NCBI RefSeq assembly: GCF_900101605.1
Contig: NZ_FMUR01000003.1
Span: 263,213-327,212 of the forward strand
Source: Butyrivibrio hungatei
Lineage (GTDB): Bacteria; Bacillota; Clostridia; Lachnospirales; Lachnospiraceae
DNA: 64,000 bases
Direction: 5' to 3'
Shown: positions 8,229 through 16,683 of the stretch, piece by piece
Position numbering within the stretch: the stretch's first letter is position 1
Layout of the letters: every line of letters starts with the position of its first letter
Translations under genes and position numbers: made by a program
The notes under the pieces: model-generated
Told to the model about the DNA's origin: nothing
The model's database searches: none
What the model saw: only the letters and a program-made list of their open reading frames with translations

Positions 8229-9191
8229 TCAGTTTTTTACAAGATGTACAGCAAATCCGCCGAATTCATCAGCAAGATATGCAACCTTAAGATGGTTGTC
8301 AGCATCATATGCAAATGATGATTCATCAAACTTAACGCCCTGCTTGCCAAGATGATAAACAGCTCTGTCAACATTGTTTGTTCCGATTGCAATGTGTCCG
8401 TTTGTTCCGCGTCCCTTTGCCTTCATAACTTCAACAACGCTTCCGGCAAATACAGAAGAATTACCAACCTTCTTAGTGAATCCAAAGAGTGAATCAAACT
8501 TATCTGCTACTGACTCAGCTGCTGCAGCATCTGTCTCGTTTATTCCGATGTGCTTCATCTTGAATCCGAGCATTGCATTTACAGCATCTCTTGTCATAGC
8601 TTCTATCTCATCGAACTTACCTGCTGAGATAAGATCCTTCTTAACCATCCAGCTTCCGCCACAGCAGAATACCTTGTTGAATCCGAGGTAATCATTGAGG
8701 TTGTTCTTGTTTACACCACCTGTAGGCATGAAGTGCATCTTAGTATAAGGAGCTGCCATAGCCTTAATCTTGGCAATACCACCATTCTGCTCGGCAGGGA
8801 AGAATTTTACACAATCAAGTCCAAGTTCAATTGCCTGCTCAACCTCACCGGGTGTAGCTGTTCCGGGAACAACCGGCACACCGATACTCTGAATGTATTC
8901 AACATTTGATCTGTTGAATCCGGGGCTGACAATAAACTTAGCTCCTGCAGCCTTTGCACGGTCTGCCTGCTCAGCATTAAGAACAGTTCCTGCACCAACG
9001 ATCATCTCAGGGTATTTCTCTGAAATAATCTTAATTGCATCCTCAGCAGCTGCTGTACGGAATGTAACCTCTGCTGCGGGAAGTCCACCCTTAATGAGTG
9101 CCTCTGCAAGAGGAGCTGCGTCCTTTGCGTCATCGATCGCAATAACGGGCACAATACCAATTTTGTAAAGTTCTTCGCAAATCTTATCCAT
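8229..9191 (-). CDS. eda: KDPG aldolase fused to a VOC/glyoxalase-like domain
   Basis: This 320-aa protein cleaves 2-keto-3-deoxy-6-phosphogluconate to pyruvate and glyceraldehyde 3-phosphate. Residues about 1-205 are a class I KDPG/KHG aldolase: GIVPVIAI, AEVTFRT, GAGTVL, FIVSPGF and the Schiff-base Lys in CVKFFPAE, then MPTGGV. Residues about 210-320 form a VOC-type metal-binding fold (MKHIGINE, GHIAIGTNNVDRAVYHL, FAVHLVKN). Stand-alone KDPG aldolases are about 205-215 aa, so the C-terminal domain is an addition of unknown role, perhaps handling a reactive carbonyl. It lies between kduD and kdgK. Confidence 0.92.
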   Translation of the reverse strand: MDKICEELYKIGIVPVIAIDDAKDAAPLAEALIKGGLPAAEVTFRTAAAEDAIKIISEKYPEMIVGAGTVLNAEQADRAKAAGAKFIVSPGFNRSNVEYIQSIGVPVVPGTATPGEVEQAIELGLDCVKFFPAEQNGGIAKIKAMAAPYTKMHFMPTGGVNKNNLNDYLGFNKVFCCGGSWMVKKDLISAGKFDEIEAMTRDAVNAMLGFKMKHIGINETDAAAAESVADKFDSLFGFTKKVGNSSVFAGSVVEVMKAKGRGTNGHIAIGTNNVDRAVYHLGKQGVKFDESSFAYDADNHLKVAYLADEFGGFAVHLVKN

Positions 9192-9242
9192 TTCTTTCGC
9201 CTTTCTCTTTATAAACTAATGGATTTAAACAAAAGATGTTTA

Positions 9243-10082
9243 TCAATCCACATCTTGCATCTTACTTGGATCGAGATTACTCGGATCCTGTCCGATATAA
9301 GCCGTAATTCCACCGTCGATGTAGATTACCTGTCCATTAATGAAATCAGATGCAGGAGACGCAAGGAATACTGCAAGTCCCATAAGATCTTCTGTCTTAC
9401 CCCATCTCTGAGCCGGCGTCTTGGAACGAATAAATCTGTCGAAAGGATGCATCGATCCGTCAGGCTGTTTCTCCCTGAGAGGAGCTGTCTGCGGAGTTGC
9501 AATATATCCGGGTCCAATGGCGTTACACTGGATATTGTACTGACCGTATTCGGAACAGATATTTCTTGTGAGCATCTTAAGTCCGCCCTTTGCTGCCGCA
9601 TAAGCCGACACTGTCTCACGTCCGAATTCAGACATCATTGAACAGGCATTTATGATCTTGCCGCTTCCTTTTTCAATCATAGCGGGAAGCACTGCCTTAG
9701 AACAAATGAAAGGACCTGTAAGGTCAACATCAATAACCTGATTCCACTGTTCTACCGTCATATCGATCATTGGAATTCTCTTAATGATGCCTGCGTTGTT
9801 TACGAGAATATCGATCGTGCCGACATTCTTCTCAACCTGAGCAACGAAATCCTTAACCTGATCTTCCTTCGTAACATCACAAACCGCACCGAATGCTTCG
9901 ATGCCGAGTTTCTTATATTCTTCCAATCCCTTATCAACAAGTTCACGGTTTATATCATTAAAAACAACCTTAGCTCCGCTCTGTGCAAAAGCTACGGCAT
10001 AAGCAAGGCCAAGTCCGTATGAAGCACCTGTGATCCATGCCACCTTGCCTTCAAGTGAAAAATTCTTCAAAAAATCCTGCAT
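9243..10082 (-). CDS. kduD: 2-dehydro-3-deoxy-D-gluconate 5-dehydrogenase (KduD-type SDR)
   Basis: A 279-aa short-chain dehydrogenase that reduces 2,5-diketo-3-deoxygluconate to KDG. Visible are the dinucleotide-binding motif TGASYGLGLAYA, NNAG, the catalytic Ser-Tyr-Lys (CSMMSEFG, then YAAAKGG), PGYIATP, and the C-terminal GQVIYIDGG typical of the class. The start is taken at the ATG at 10082, where GGAGG lies seven bases upstream; the longer ATG at 10100 overlaps the kduI stop and would place that ribosome site inside the gene. Gluconate 5-dehydrogenase is a close paralogue, but the operon makes KduD the better call. Confidence 0.9.
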   Translation of the reverse strand: MQDFLKNFSLEGKVAWITGASYGLGLAYAVAFAQSGAKVVFNDINRELVDKGLEEYKKLGIEAFGAVCDVTKEDQVKDFVAQVEKNVGTIDILVNNAGIIKRIPMIDMTVEQWNQVIDVDLTGPFICSKAVLPAMIEKGSGKIINACSMMSEFGRETVSAYAAAKGGLKMLTRNICSEYGQYNIQCNAIGPGYIATPQTAPLREKQPDGSMHPFDRFIRSKTPAQRWGKTEDLMGLAVFLASPASDFINGQVIYIDGGITAYIGQDPSNLDPSKMQDVD

Positions 10083-10096
10083 ATCTATACCTCCGA

Positions 10097-10960
10097 TCAT
10101 CTAAGTTCTGACATATCACAATCATCCATATCGTCGAAATCCTGATTCTCTCCGACCATACCCCAGATGAATGTGTACGACTGTGTTCCGCATCCCGAAT
10201 GAATAGACCAACTGGGACTTATAACTGCCTGCTCATTTCTCATAATGATATGCCTCGTCTCCGTAGGCTCTCCCATAAAATGCATAACAAGAGCATCCTC
10301 AGGGACCTCAAAATAAAGATAAACTTCCATTCTCCTGTCGTGAGTGTGGCACGGCATTGTGTTCCATACACTGCCGGGCTTAAGTTCGGTCATACCCATT
10401 TCAAGCTGACAGGATTCCACCTGTCCGGGAAGAATGTATTTGTTTATGACTCTGTGATTGGACTGTTCAAGGCTTCCCAATTCCTTCTTGTTCTCATCCT
10501 TGATGATGACAACATCATCCGAAGGTGTTCCCTCTCTCTTAATGAGAACTGTGGGATAAGTCTTATGTGCAGGCGCGCTGTTGATATAGAATTTGGCAGG
10601 CTTGGAAGCCTCTTTACTTGCAAAAGATATATCTCTTGCTCCCATTCCGATATACATGCCCTGCTTGAAGCCAACATCGTACTTTTTGCCGTCGATGACG
10701 ATCACACCGTCTCCGCCAATATTGATAACACCCATCTCACGTCGCTGTAAAAAATACTCAGCTCTCAGCTCATCTCCTGCAGTAAGGTGTAATTCCTTCT
10801 CAACAGGAACCGCCGATCCGGTGATGATCCTATCAATCTGACTGTATACAAGCTTAATCTCATCCGGCTTAAAAAGGTCATCAATTAAAAATTCTTCTCT
10901 AAGTCTTGAAGTATCGTAATTCCTCTCATCTCTGGGAGAACACGCAGTTCTAAGTTCCAT
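10097..10960 (-). CDS. kduI: 5-keto-4-deoxyuronate isomerase
   Basis: A 287-aa cupin-fold metalloenzyme that converts 4-deoxy-5-keto uronate, from unsaturated galacturonate released by pectin lyases, to 2,5-diketo-3-deoxygluconate. The family zinc ligands are visible in PCHTHDRRMEVYLYF (two His and a Glu) and WSIHSGCG (His). The length is close to the E. coli enzyme. The start is the ATG at 10960, with GGAG correctly spaced upstream; the longer reading frame lacks a ribosome site. It is the first gene of the kdu operon. Confidence 0.95.
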   Translation of the reverse strand: MELRTACSPRDERNYDTSRLREEFLIDDLFKPDEIKLVYSQIDRIITGSAVPVEKELHLTAGDELRAEYFLQRREMGVINIGGDGVIVIDGKKYDVGFKQGMYIGMGARDISFASKEASKPAKFYINSAPAHKTYPTVLIKREGTPSDDVVIIKDENKKELGSLEQSNHRVINKYILPGQVESCQLEMGMTELKPGSVWNTMPCHTHDRRMEVYLYFEVPEDALVMHFMGEPTETRHIIMRNEQAVISPSWSIHSGCGTQSYTFIWGMVGENQDFDDMDDCDMSELR

Positions 10961-11081
10961 AGCATCTCCAATCCACTGCATAACGCAGTACAAAAACAAT
11001 CATTTCGATATAGCTATGATACTTGAAAATATTTTCCGTGTCTGCTCGTTTTTATATAAAAAACTTGCAAATCTTGACCTA

Positions 11082-11139
11082 TGTAAGCACTTTCATGCTA
11101 AGCTAATTTTATCATAACGATTTAAGTTTGGTATTGCAA
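11082..11139 (-). promoter_or_regulatory. kdu operon promoter and LacI-type operator
   Basis: On the minus strand -35 TTGCAA (11134-11139) and -10 TATGAT (11111-11116) are 17 bases apart. Downstream of the -10, at 11082-11095, lies TGAAAGTGCTTACA, which differs from the CcpA cre consensus TGWAANCGNTNWCA at one position and fits a LacI-family operator in general. Its placement just past the likely transcription start suits a block to initiation or early elongation. The regulator (CcpA or a KdgR-like LacI protein) is not in this window. Confidence 0.7.
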
Positions 11140-11145
11140 AAGTTG

Positions 11146-11173
11146 TTGTAAAAAATTGATTTTATGGTATTAT
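11146..11173 (+). promoter_or_regulatory. rnpB promoter
   Basis: TTGTAA (11146-11151) and TATTAT (11168-11173) are separated by 16 bases and stand about seven bases ahead of the RNase P RNA 5' end. It is divergent from the kdu promoter. Confidence 0.75.
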
Positions 11174-11179
11174 ATAGGA

Positions 11180-11652
11180 CTGAGTAGGATAGATGATCGC
11201 TGCCATGCAGACGAAAGGGCATGGGAGAGGAAAGTCCGGGCTTCACAGGGCAGGATGCCAGATAACGTCTGGCGGAGGCAACTCCCGAGACAGTGCAACA
11301 GAGATATACCGCGTTAGCAATGAGGCGGGCCGGCTATGGAATGATTGTCGGATGCATGCTTGCATGCAAGACGACATATCATGACATAGACATACGGCGA
11401 ATGCCGTGTAACGAGGAAAGCTTGCTTTCCGAGTGACCGCCCCACTGATCCGTAAGGGTGGAAAGGCAGTGTAAGAGACTACCGTGCCGGTGGTAACACC
11501 GGTAGCCATGTAAACCTCATCCGAAGCAAGACCGAAAAGAAAGCCATGAACCGGCCCGGTTCGCTTTCAGGTGGGTCGCTTGAGGCTGTCGGCGACGACA
11601 GTCCTAGATAGATGATCATCCACGACATAACCCGGCTTACAGTCCTACTCCT
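11180..11652 (+). ncRNA. rnpB: RNase P RNA, A-type
   Basis: This is the catalytic RNA of RNase P, which trims 5' leaders of tRNA precursors. The P1 helix pairs GAGTAGGA (11182-11189) with TCCTACTC (11643-11650). Conserved core blocks are GAGGAAAGTCCGGGC near 11227, GACAGTGCAACAGAGA near 11290 and the block from GTAAACC through GAAGCAAGACC near 11510. The 3' P4 strand is recognisable in GATGATCATCC...ACATAACCCGGCTTACAG. The domain between P15 and the 3' end (GAACCGGCCCGGTTC, then GGTGGGTCGCTTGAGG) fits the ancestral A-type layout usual in Clostridia, not the B-type of Bacillus. Confidence 0.97.
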
Positions 11653-11664
11653 TTAAAAAGAAAA

Positions 11665-11717
11665 AATAGCAATCTTCCGGTTGGGCAATCGAAGCCCATT
11701 CTTGGAAGATTGCTATT
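11665..11717. terminator. Bidirectional terminator between rnpB and the anti-sigma gene
   Basis: A 14-bp perfect stem, AATAGCAATCTTCC with GGAAGATTGCTATT, encloses a second small hairpin. It has an A run on its left and a T run on its right, so it can end both the plus-strand rnpB transcript and the converging minus-strand operon. Confidence 0.92.
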
Positions 11718-11751
11718 TCTGTTTTTATAGAAAAATACTGTATATCACCTT

Positions 11752-12690
11752 TTATTCCGTGATCACGCCCGCATCAAAGAGATCGCTGAGCTGCTTTTCA
11801 CTGCTGTAGCCCGCAGGAAGGGCCGATGCCGAAGCTTTGAGCTCGTCCATGGTATAGGTCTTTTCAAAAAGTACCTTTTTATCCGGGCTCTTCTGATCGG
11901 TCACAACAACTCTTACATCTTCCGTTTCGTTTTCAAGAAGGCATCCCCAGACAAGTCCAAACGTTTCACCGTCTCCCATGGACATTCTCATCATATTTTC
12001 ACTTAAATAAATTGACTTAAGCTTTGCATCTCCCTGATAAAACTCTGCATAATACGGCGGCTCGATATCATCACCCGAAACATTTTTTACCTGAGCAAGA
12101 TGGAACACGGCCGGCGCATTCCCGATTGAGTATTCCGTGGCTAAAGTCGCCTTTTCCTCGTACTCAAATCTTCCGGTGTTCTCCGCTACAGCTGCTCCTT
12201 CCGCTGTATCTTTAGCCACATCATCGGCTGCATCTTTGGCTGCTCCGATTGGCTCCGATTCATTGATAGGCTCTTCGCTTGCCGCTGCCTCTTCTGCTGC
12301 CGCAGGTGCAGGTGTAGGATCATAGCTATCTTCGCTCATCATCGGAATACTGCTGCTATGGCTCGGGTCACCTATAATACTTTTTATCACGATTCCACTT
12401 AATATAAACACAAGCGCGGCTGCCGCATAAATCGACCATTTTCCGCGAAGTGCATGTCCAAAACTTCTGATATTTTTCTTTTCACCGACCTCGTCCATAA
12501 AAGTTATCTTTTGGTTATTGCCGCTACCGCCGTTACTTTCATCTTCGTCTTCTCTACTGCGTTTTCTGTCATCTCCGCCAAGTACATCCCGTCCGTCAAA
12601 CTCAAGTTCGATATTTCGAAGGATTCTGCTTTTCATGTCTTCAGTAACGACTATATTCTGCATTAATTCATTGTATTTACTCAAAGTCAT
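11752..12690 (-). CDS. Membrane anti-sigma-like partner of the ECF factor
   Basis: A 312-aa protein with a cytoplasmic N-terminal region (about 1-85, including a highly charged GDDRKRSREDEDE segment), one membrane helix near 88-108 (WSIYAAAALVFILSGIVI), an Ala/Glu-rich linker and an extracellular domain at about 165-312. It overlaps the ECF sigma gene by 14 bases, the usual coupling of sigma and anti-sigma genes. No zinc-finger HxxxCxxC motif is visible in the N-terminal part, so the sigma-binding mode is not the classic ZAS domain. The function is inferred from position and topology. Confidence 0.7.
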   Translation of the reverse strand: MTLSKYNELMQNIVVTEDMKSRILRNIELEFDGRDVLGGDDRKRSREDEDESNGGSGNNQKITFMDEVGEKKNIRSFGHALRGKWSIYAAAALVFILSGIVIKSIIGDPSHSSSIPMMSEDSYDPTPAPAAAEEAAASEEPINESEPIGAAKDAADDVAKDTAEGAAVAENTGRFEYEEKATLATEYSIGNAPAVFHLAQVKNVSGDDIEPPYYAEFYQGDAKLKSIYLSENMMRMSMGDGETFGLVWGCLLENETEDVRVVVTDQKSPDKKVLFEKTYTMDELKASASALPAGYSSEKQLSDLFDAGVITE

Positions 12691-13159
12691 ATCCCTCCTT
12701 CAAAATTTCTTTTAACTTCTCTCGCGCCCGCTTCAGGTCCGACCTGACGGTAGATTCTTTTTTATTCAATATTCCCGCAATATCAGCGGTTTGATACCCC
12801 TCCTGATAGTACAGATGAATAACTTCGGCGTACTTCTCGGGAAGGGATCGTACAGCTTCCCAGACAAAAGACAATTCCTCTTTTTCTTCGGAAACCAGCT
12901 CTTCCATCAGCTCATCGGTCTCCCGGACTTTATTGTATTTTACTTTGTTCTTGCTAAGATTTATGGCAACCCGCAGCAGCCATGCCTTCTCATGCTCCTC
13001 GTCATTGTACTCGGAGTCGGATTTAAGATACTGTATAAGCGTATCCTGCAAAATATCTTCCGCATCCTCCATATTGTGAAGGTATGAATACGCCGTCCGA
13101 AGTATGGCATTACCGTATTTTTCCAAAAGAGTTGCCGCCCTATCCCTGCTTTTTCCCAT
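12677..13159 (-). CDS. ECF-type RNA polymerase sigma factor
   Basis: A 160-aa sigma-70-family ECF factor. Region 2 contains YLHNMEDAEDILQDTLIQYL with the conserved DAEDxxQ core. Region 4 contains LPEKYAEVIHLYYQEGYQTADIA and the helix-turn-helix KKESTVRSDLKRAREKL. Only regions 2 and 4 are present, as expected for this class. The overlapping downstream gene is its likely anti-sigma, and the VWA lipoprotein upstream on the same strand may belong to the same regulon. Confidence 0.93.
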   Translation of the reverse strand: MGKSRDRAATLLEKYGNAILRTAYSYLHNMEDAEDILQDTLIQYLKSDSEYNDEEHEKAWLLRVAINLSKNKVKYNKVRETDELMEELVSEEKEELSFVWEAVRSLPEKYAEVIHLYYQEGYQTADIAGILNKKESTVRSDLKRAREKLKEILKEGYDFE

Positions 13160-13219
13160 GCTATCACCCGATATCGAATCAATGATAAAGAATTAGCGGT
13201 AACACGATAAGTATACCAC

Positions 13220-14833
13220 TTAAAGTGCTCTCTTAGCCACCATCCTTACGAGCTGGATAAATTCATCCTTGTATTCATCTTTGTTATTTATTTCTGCATA
13301 TGTATCGATCACATGATCAAAGCTGGAATCACCCTTATAATCGCTGTCAGAAAGAATAAGCGAAAACTCCGCAACAATCTGTGCAAACTTCATATTATCA
13401 GTCGCATCCTTAACGTCGACATCAGATACTACGTAGCTTGAAAGCTTTGACTCAGAGCCTTCGGGTTCCTTGTATCTTACGTTTACGGTAGCATACTCAT
13501 TGCCATAGTCCTTTTTATCGCCTTCCTGATACTTTAAGTCAATCGCTTTCGCACTGTCCGCGGTAGTGATCTCGTATAGTGCGATAACACTGTGACCTGC
13601 GCCTACTTCTCCGCCATCCTTCTTATCATCGTTAAAATCTGCGGCGTCAAGCTGTCTGTTTTCATATCCGATAAGCCTGTAGCTGTTTACCTTTGCGGGG
13701 TTAAACTCAACCTGGATCTTTGCATCTTTTGCAACTGTTATCATTGTAGAACTCATCTCGTCGACAAGGACTTTCTTTGCTTCCATCATTGAATCAATAT
13801 ATGAATAATTTCCGTTTCCGCAATCTGCAAGTCTCTGCATGCTCGCATCTTTAATGTTTCCTGTGCCAAAGCCAAGTACCGACAAAAATACACCTGTTTC
13901 TTTTTTCTCTTTTATAAAATTCTCAAGTTCATCGGGATCAGATATTCCAACGTTAAGATCACCGTCAGTAGCCATGATGACTCTGTTTATGCCGCCTTCA
14001 ACGAAATTGTCGGCAGCGATCTGATAAGCTCTCTCCATTCCGCTCTGTCCGTTGGTGCATCCGTTTGCGCTGAGACTGTTGATGGCCCTCTTTATTTTAT
14101 CCTTGTTACTAAGCTCTTCTCCCTCAAGAACCACTTTTTCTTCTCCCGAATAGGTAACGATCGAAACCGTTCCTTCGCCCGTATAATTGTCGACAAACTC
14201 ATTCATGCTCTTCTGAAGGAGCGGAAGTTTATCACTTGAACGCATAGAGCCCGATACATCTATCAGGAAAACAAGATTCCCCTTGGGAAGCTCTTCTGTA
14301 TTTGCATCTTCCGTCTTTAAACCCACGAACATCATCTTGTGGTCTTTGTTCCAAGGGCAATCCGAGATCTCTGTTGTTATGCCGAATGCATCGCCGTTCT
14401 TCGGTGCATTAAGGTCATATGAAAAATAATTCAAAAACTCCTCAGGTCTTACCGCATCCGCCGGAATGTTGCCTTTTCCGTAGCCGTCCTCGATCATCCT
14501 TCTTACATTTGCATAAGATGCCGTGTCAACATCCATTGCAAAAGTCGACAGCGGATTGGTACTAACCAGTGTTGCGCCGTTCTCATCGGGCTTTTCGTAT
14601 GTCTCATTATTCTCGATCGGATACTCCACAAATCCCGTGTCATCACAAGTTTCGCACATTCCCTCGACGGGCTCCGCCGCATTAAGATCGTATCCGCTTG
14701 ACTTATCGGAATACGACGGGTTCTCCGCATCCGTCGCAGGTGCAGTATTTGCTCCTCCGCATCCTGCAAGTAAACATGTTGCAAGCGCCATGCTCACAAT
14801 TCCATTGAAACCTTTTCTAATTGTCTTTTTCAT
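13220..14833 (-). CDS. VWA-domain lipoprotein, YfbK-like
   Basis: This 537-aa surface lipoprotein has a signal peptide ending in the lipobox LLAGC (Cys about 25). Then come a conserved N-terminal YfbK block (NPLSTFAMDVDTASYANVRR, about 90-150), a von Willebrand A domain with the MIDAS motif DVSGSMRSS (about 190-200), and a C-terminal DUF3520-type domain (RLIGYENRQLDAADF). The full metal-binding set suggests cation-dependent protein binding. Neither the partner nor the role is known; such proteins are often encoded beside ECF sigma systems, as here. Confidence 0.85.
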   Translation of the reverse strand: MKKTIRKGFNGIVSMALATCLLAGCGGANTAPATDAENPSYSDKSSGYDLNAAEPVEGMCETCDDTGFVEYPIENNETYEKPDENGATLVSTNPLSTFAMDVDTASYANVRRMIEDGYGKGNIPADAVRPEEFLNYFSYDLNAPKNGDAFGITTEISDCPWNKDHKMMFVGLKTEDANTEELPKGNLVFLIDVSGSMRSSDKLPLLQKSMNEFVDNYTGEGTVSIVTYSGEEKVVLEGEELSNKDKIKRAINSLSANGCTNGQSGMERAYQIAADNFVEGGINRVIMATDGDLNVGISDPDELENFIKEKKETGVFLSVLGFGTGNIKDASMQRLADCGNGNYSYIDSMMEAKKVLVDEMSSTMITVAKDAKIQVEFNPAKVNSYRLIGYENRQLDAADFNDDKKDGGEVGAGHSVIALYEITTADSAKAIDLKYQEGDKKDYGNEYATVNVRYKEPEGSESKLSSYVVSDVDVKDATDNMKFAQIVAEFSLILSDSDYKGDSSFDHVIDTYAEINNKDEYKDEFIQLVRMVAKRAL

Positions 14834-14907
14834 AATTTTCCCTCCGTGCAGCTTTTTTGCTATAATAATTTGGCTGCTTTACTATATACACAACGAAGGA
14901 ATGAAAA

Positions 14908-15618
14908 ATGTTGCAGATAAAATTAAAAAATAAAAAAATTTTTTTTATACCGGTGGCAATTCTTGCAATCATTGTAATAATCTCGCTTTTCATCGGGTTT
15001 TTTCACGATGACGGCAAGCCGATAAAGCGCTATATGACAAAAGAGATTCCTGTAAAAAATGCAGACATAAATACCGCCTATGACACTGTACTCCCCTCAT
15101 CGGTTCGCATTGAATCAGGCGACTACATGGGAAGCGGAAACATCTGGGAAATCACAGGAAATAAGATAAAAGTGATGACCGCATCGCATGTTGCCGCGCA
15201 GGACAGTTGTAATGTAACTTTTTTCGACGGCCTTTCAACTAACGGCACGGTCACTTTCAGAGATGACGTAAAAGATATTGCTATGATTGAAGTTGACAGC
15301 TCTTTTGTAAAAGAGTCAAAGAAAAAAGACTCACCTTCTTATCGAAGTGTGCGTCCTTCAAAAGTTCTTCCCGATTGCGAAGAAAAAATATTCATAATAG
15401 ATACTCTGACCAATTCATCTTCAGTAGGAATCGTCGATACACCCTCAGTATTTAATCCCCTGATAGGTCACGACGTTATTTACTGCATGTGTGAAGTGGA
15501 AGAAGGCATGTCCGGAAGCGGATTGTTCGATGCAACCGGGCATTACCACGGAATCCTTCTTCAAAAATCTGACGGTTCCTGCATATGCCTGCCCGTCAGC
15601 GATATTGATATTCCCTGA
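14908..15618 (+). CDS. Membrane-anchored trypsin-like serine protease
   Basis: A 236-aa plus-strand protein with one N-terminal membrane anchor (about 10-32) and an extracellular chymotrypsin-fold domain. The triad is legible: His in VMTASHVAA, Asp in KDIAMIEVD and Ser in GMSGSGLFD. It is smaller than HtrA and lacks a PDZ domain. The start at 14908 has GAAGGA seven bases upstream; an ATG at 14901 is out of frame. It is divergent from the VWA gene across 74 bases that must hold both promoters. It could be a regulated protease for the adjacent sigma/anti-sigma system, but this is only inferred from proximity. Confidence 0.8.
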   Translation: MLQIKLKNKKIFFIPVAILAIIVIISLFIGFFHDDGKPIKRYMTKEIPVKNADINTAYDTVLPSSVRIESGDYMGSGNIWEITGNKIKVMTASHVAAQDSCNVTFFDGLSTNGTVTFRDDVKDIAMIEVDSSFVKESKKKDSPSYRSVRPSKVLPDCEEKIFIIDTLTNSSSVGIVDTPSVFNPLIGHDVIYCMCEVEEGMSGSGLFDATGHYHGILLQKSDGSCICLPVSDIDIP

Positions 15619-15628
15619 ACAGAAAATA

Positions 15629-16678
15629 TCACAAGAACTTCAGCGTTCTCTCAATCCCTTCTTCAAGGCCAAAACATGCTTTCCATCCAAGACTTTCAAG
15701 CTTTGACGCATCAAGAACCGAGTTTTTCATCGGATTAAAGCTCTTTTTCTCCTCGTCGGAAGGTATCTCAAATACTACATTTACGCCGCTTTTACGAGCA
15801 AGGCACTCAGCCACGTCCCTTATGGTTACGATTGAGTCTTTGTTTGAAATATTATATGCTTCGCCGCGCTCTCCGTTTAATAACACACTCAAAAGAGCCG
15901 AAGCACAGTCAAGCACGTAGCAATACGATCTTAGCTGCTCGCCCTTGCTCTTCATGACGATGTCTCTTCCCGAAGCCGCATCAAGCGTAAATGCCGCAGA
16001 CGCCCTACTGTCGGTCTTAGAAATCGTAGGCCCGTAAATATATCCCGGTCTTACAATAACCGCGTCAACATCGTATTCATCTATATAGCTTGCGCACAGA
16101 CTTTCTGCCGCTCTCTTCCCCGAAGGATAACAAGACCTTGAACTTAGGATATCAACATATCCGTATTCATCCTCAGCTATCTTCCCTCCGGCGTCATAGG
16201 AAAAGCGCTCTCTGTTTCCGTAAACTTCGCTCGATGAAACAAACAAAAGCCTGCTCCCCTTATTCTCCGCCGCAAGATCAAGAAGAGCCTTAAGTCCTAT
16301 TATATTGGACAAAAGAGTCTCCACAGGCTCTTTTAAGAACTTCCTGTTGTCTGCATTACTTGCGCCGTGAATAATGTAATCAGCCGTGACATCAAGCTTT
16401 TCCGCACTGTTTGCATCATATTTTACAAACTCATAATCGCCGTCATCAAGAACTCCCAAGAATCTGTCACTGCATCTTTGCTCATTTCTTCCGGCTAACA
16501 CAAGCTCTATCTTTGCATCTTTTTCCCTGTTCAAAAGAGAAATGATGTCAACCACGGGTGAACAGAGCATACCTGTAGCACCCGTGATAAGAATTTTTTT
16601 GTTATAAATTTTATTTATTCCGGGAATATTCTCGGCAACAAGCCTCACATCATCCCAGTATTTCTTACAATACTTCAT
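15629..16678 (-). CDS. NAD-dependent epimerase/dehydratase (extended SDR)
   Basis: A 349-aa nucleotide-sugar enzyme. The Rossmann motif ITGATGMLCSP is near residue 34, HGASNAD and VSSSEVYG are present, and the active-site Tyr-Lys pair is in CYPSGKRAAE. It resembles UDP-glucuronate decarboxylase and dTDP-glucose dehydratase relatives, but the exact substrate cannot be read. The ATG at 16678 lies three bases after the stop of the upstream kinase gene and is preferred to the longer frame, which would run 40 bases into that gene. It converges with the protease gene, leaving ten bases between them. Confidence 0.78.
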   Translation of the reverse strand: MKYCKKYWDDVRLVAENIPGINKIYNKKILITGATGMLCSPVVDIISLLNREKDAKIELVLAGRNEQRCSDRFLGVLDDGDYEFVKYDANSAEKLDVTADYIIHGASNADNRKFLKEPVETLLSNIIGLKALLDLAAENKGSRLLFVSSSEVYGNRERFSYDAGGKIAEDEYGYVDILSSRSCYPSGKRAAESLCASYIDEYDVDAVIVRPGYIYGPTISKTDSRASAAFTLDAASGRDIVMKSKGEQLRSYCYVLDCASALLSVLLNGERGEAYNISNKDSIVTIRDVAECLARKSGVNVVFEIPSDEEKKSFNPMKNSVLDASKLESLGWKACFGLEEGIERTLKFL

Positions 16679-16683
16679 TATCG

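Noticed and set aside
10083..10100. Longer kduD starting at the ATG at 10100
   Set aside because: GGAGG lies inside that extension, seven bases before the ATG at 10082, which gives the family-typical N-terminus.
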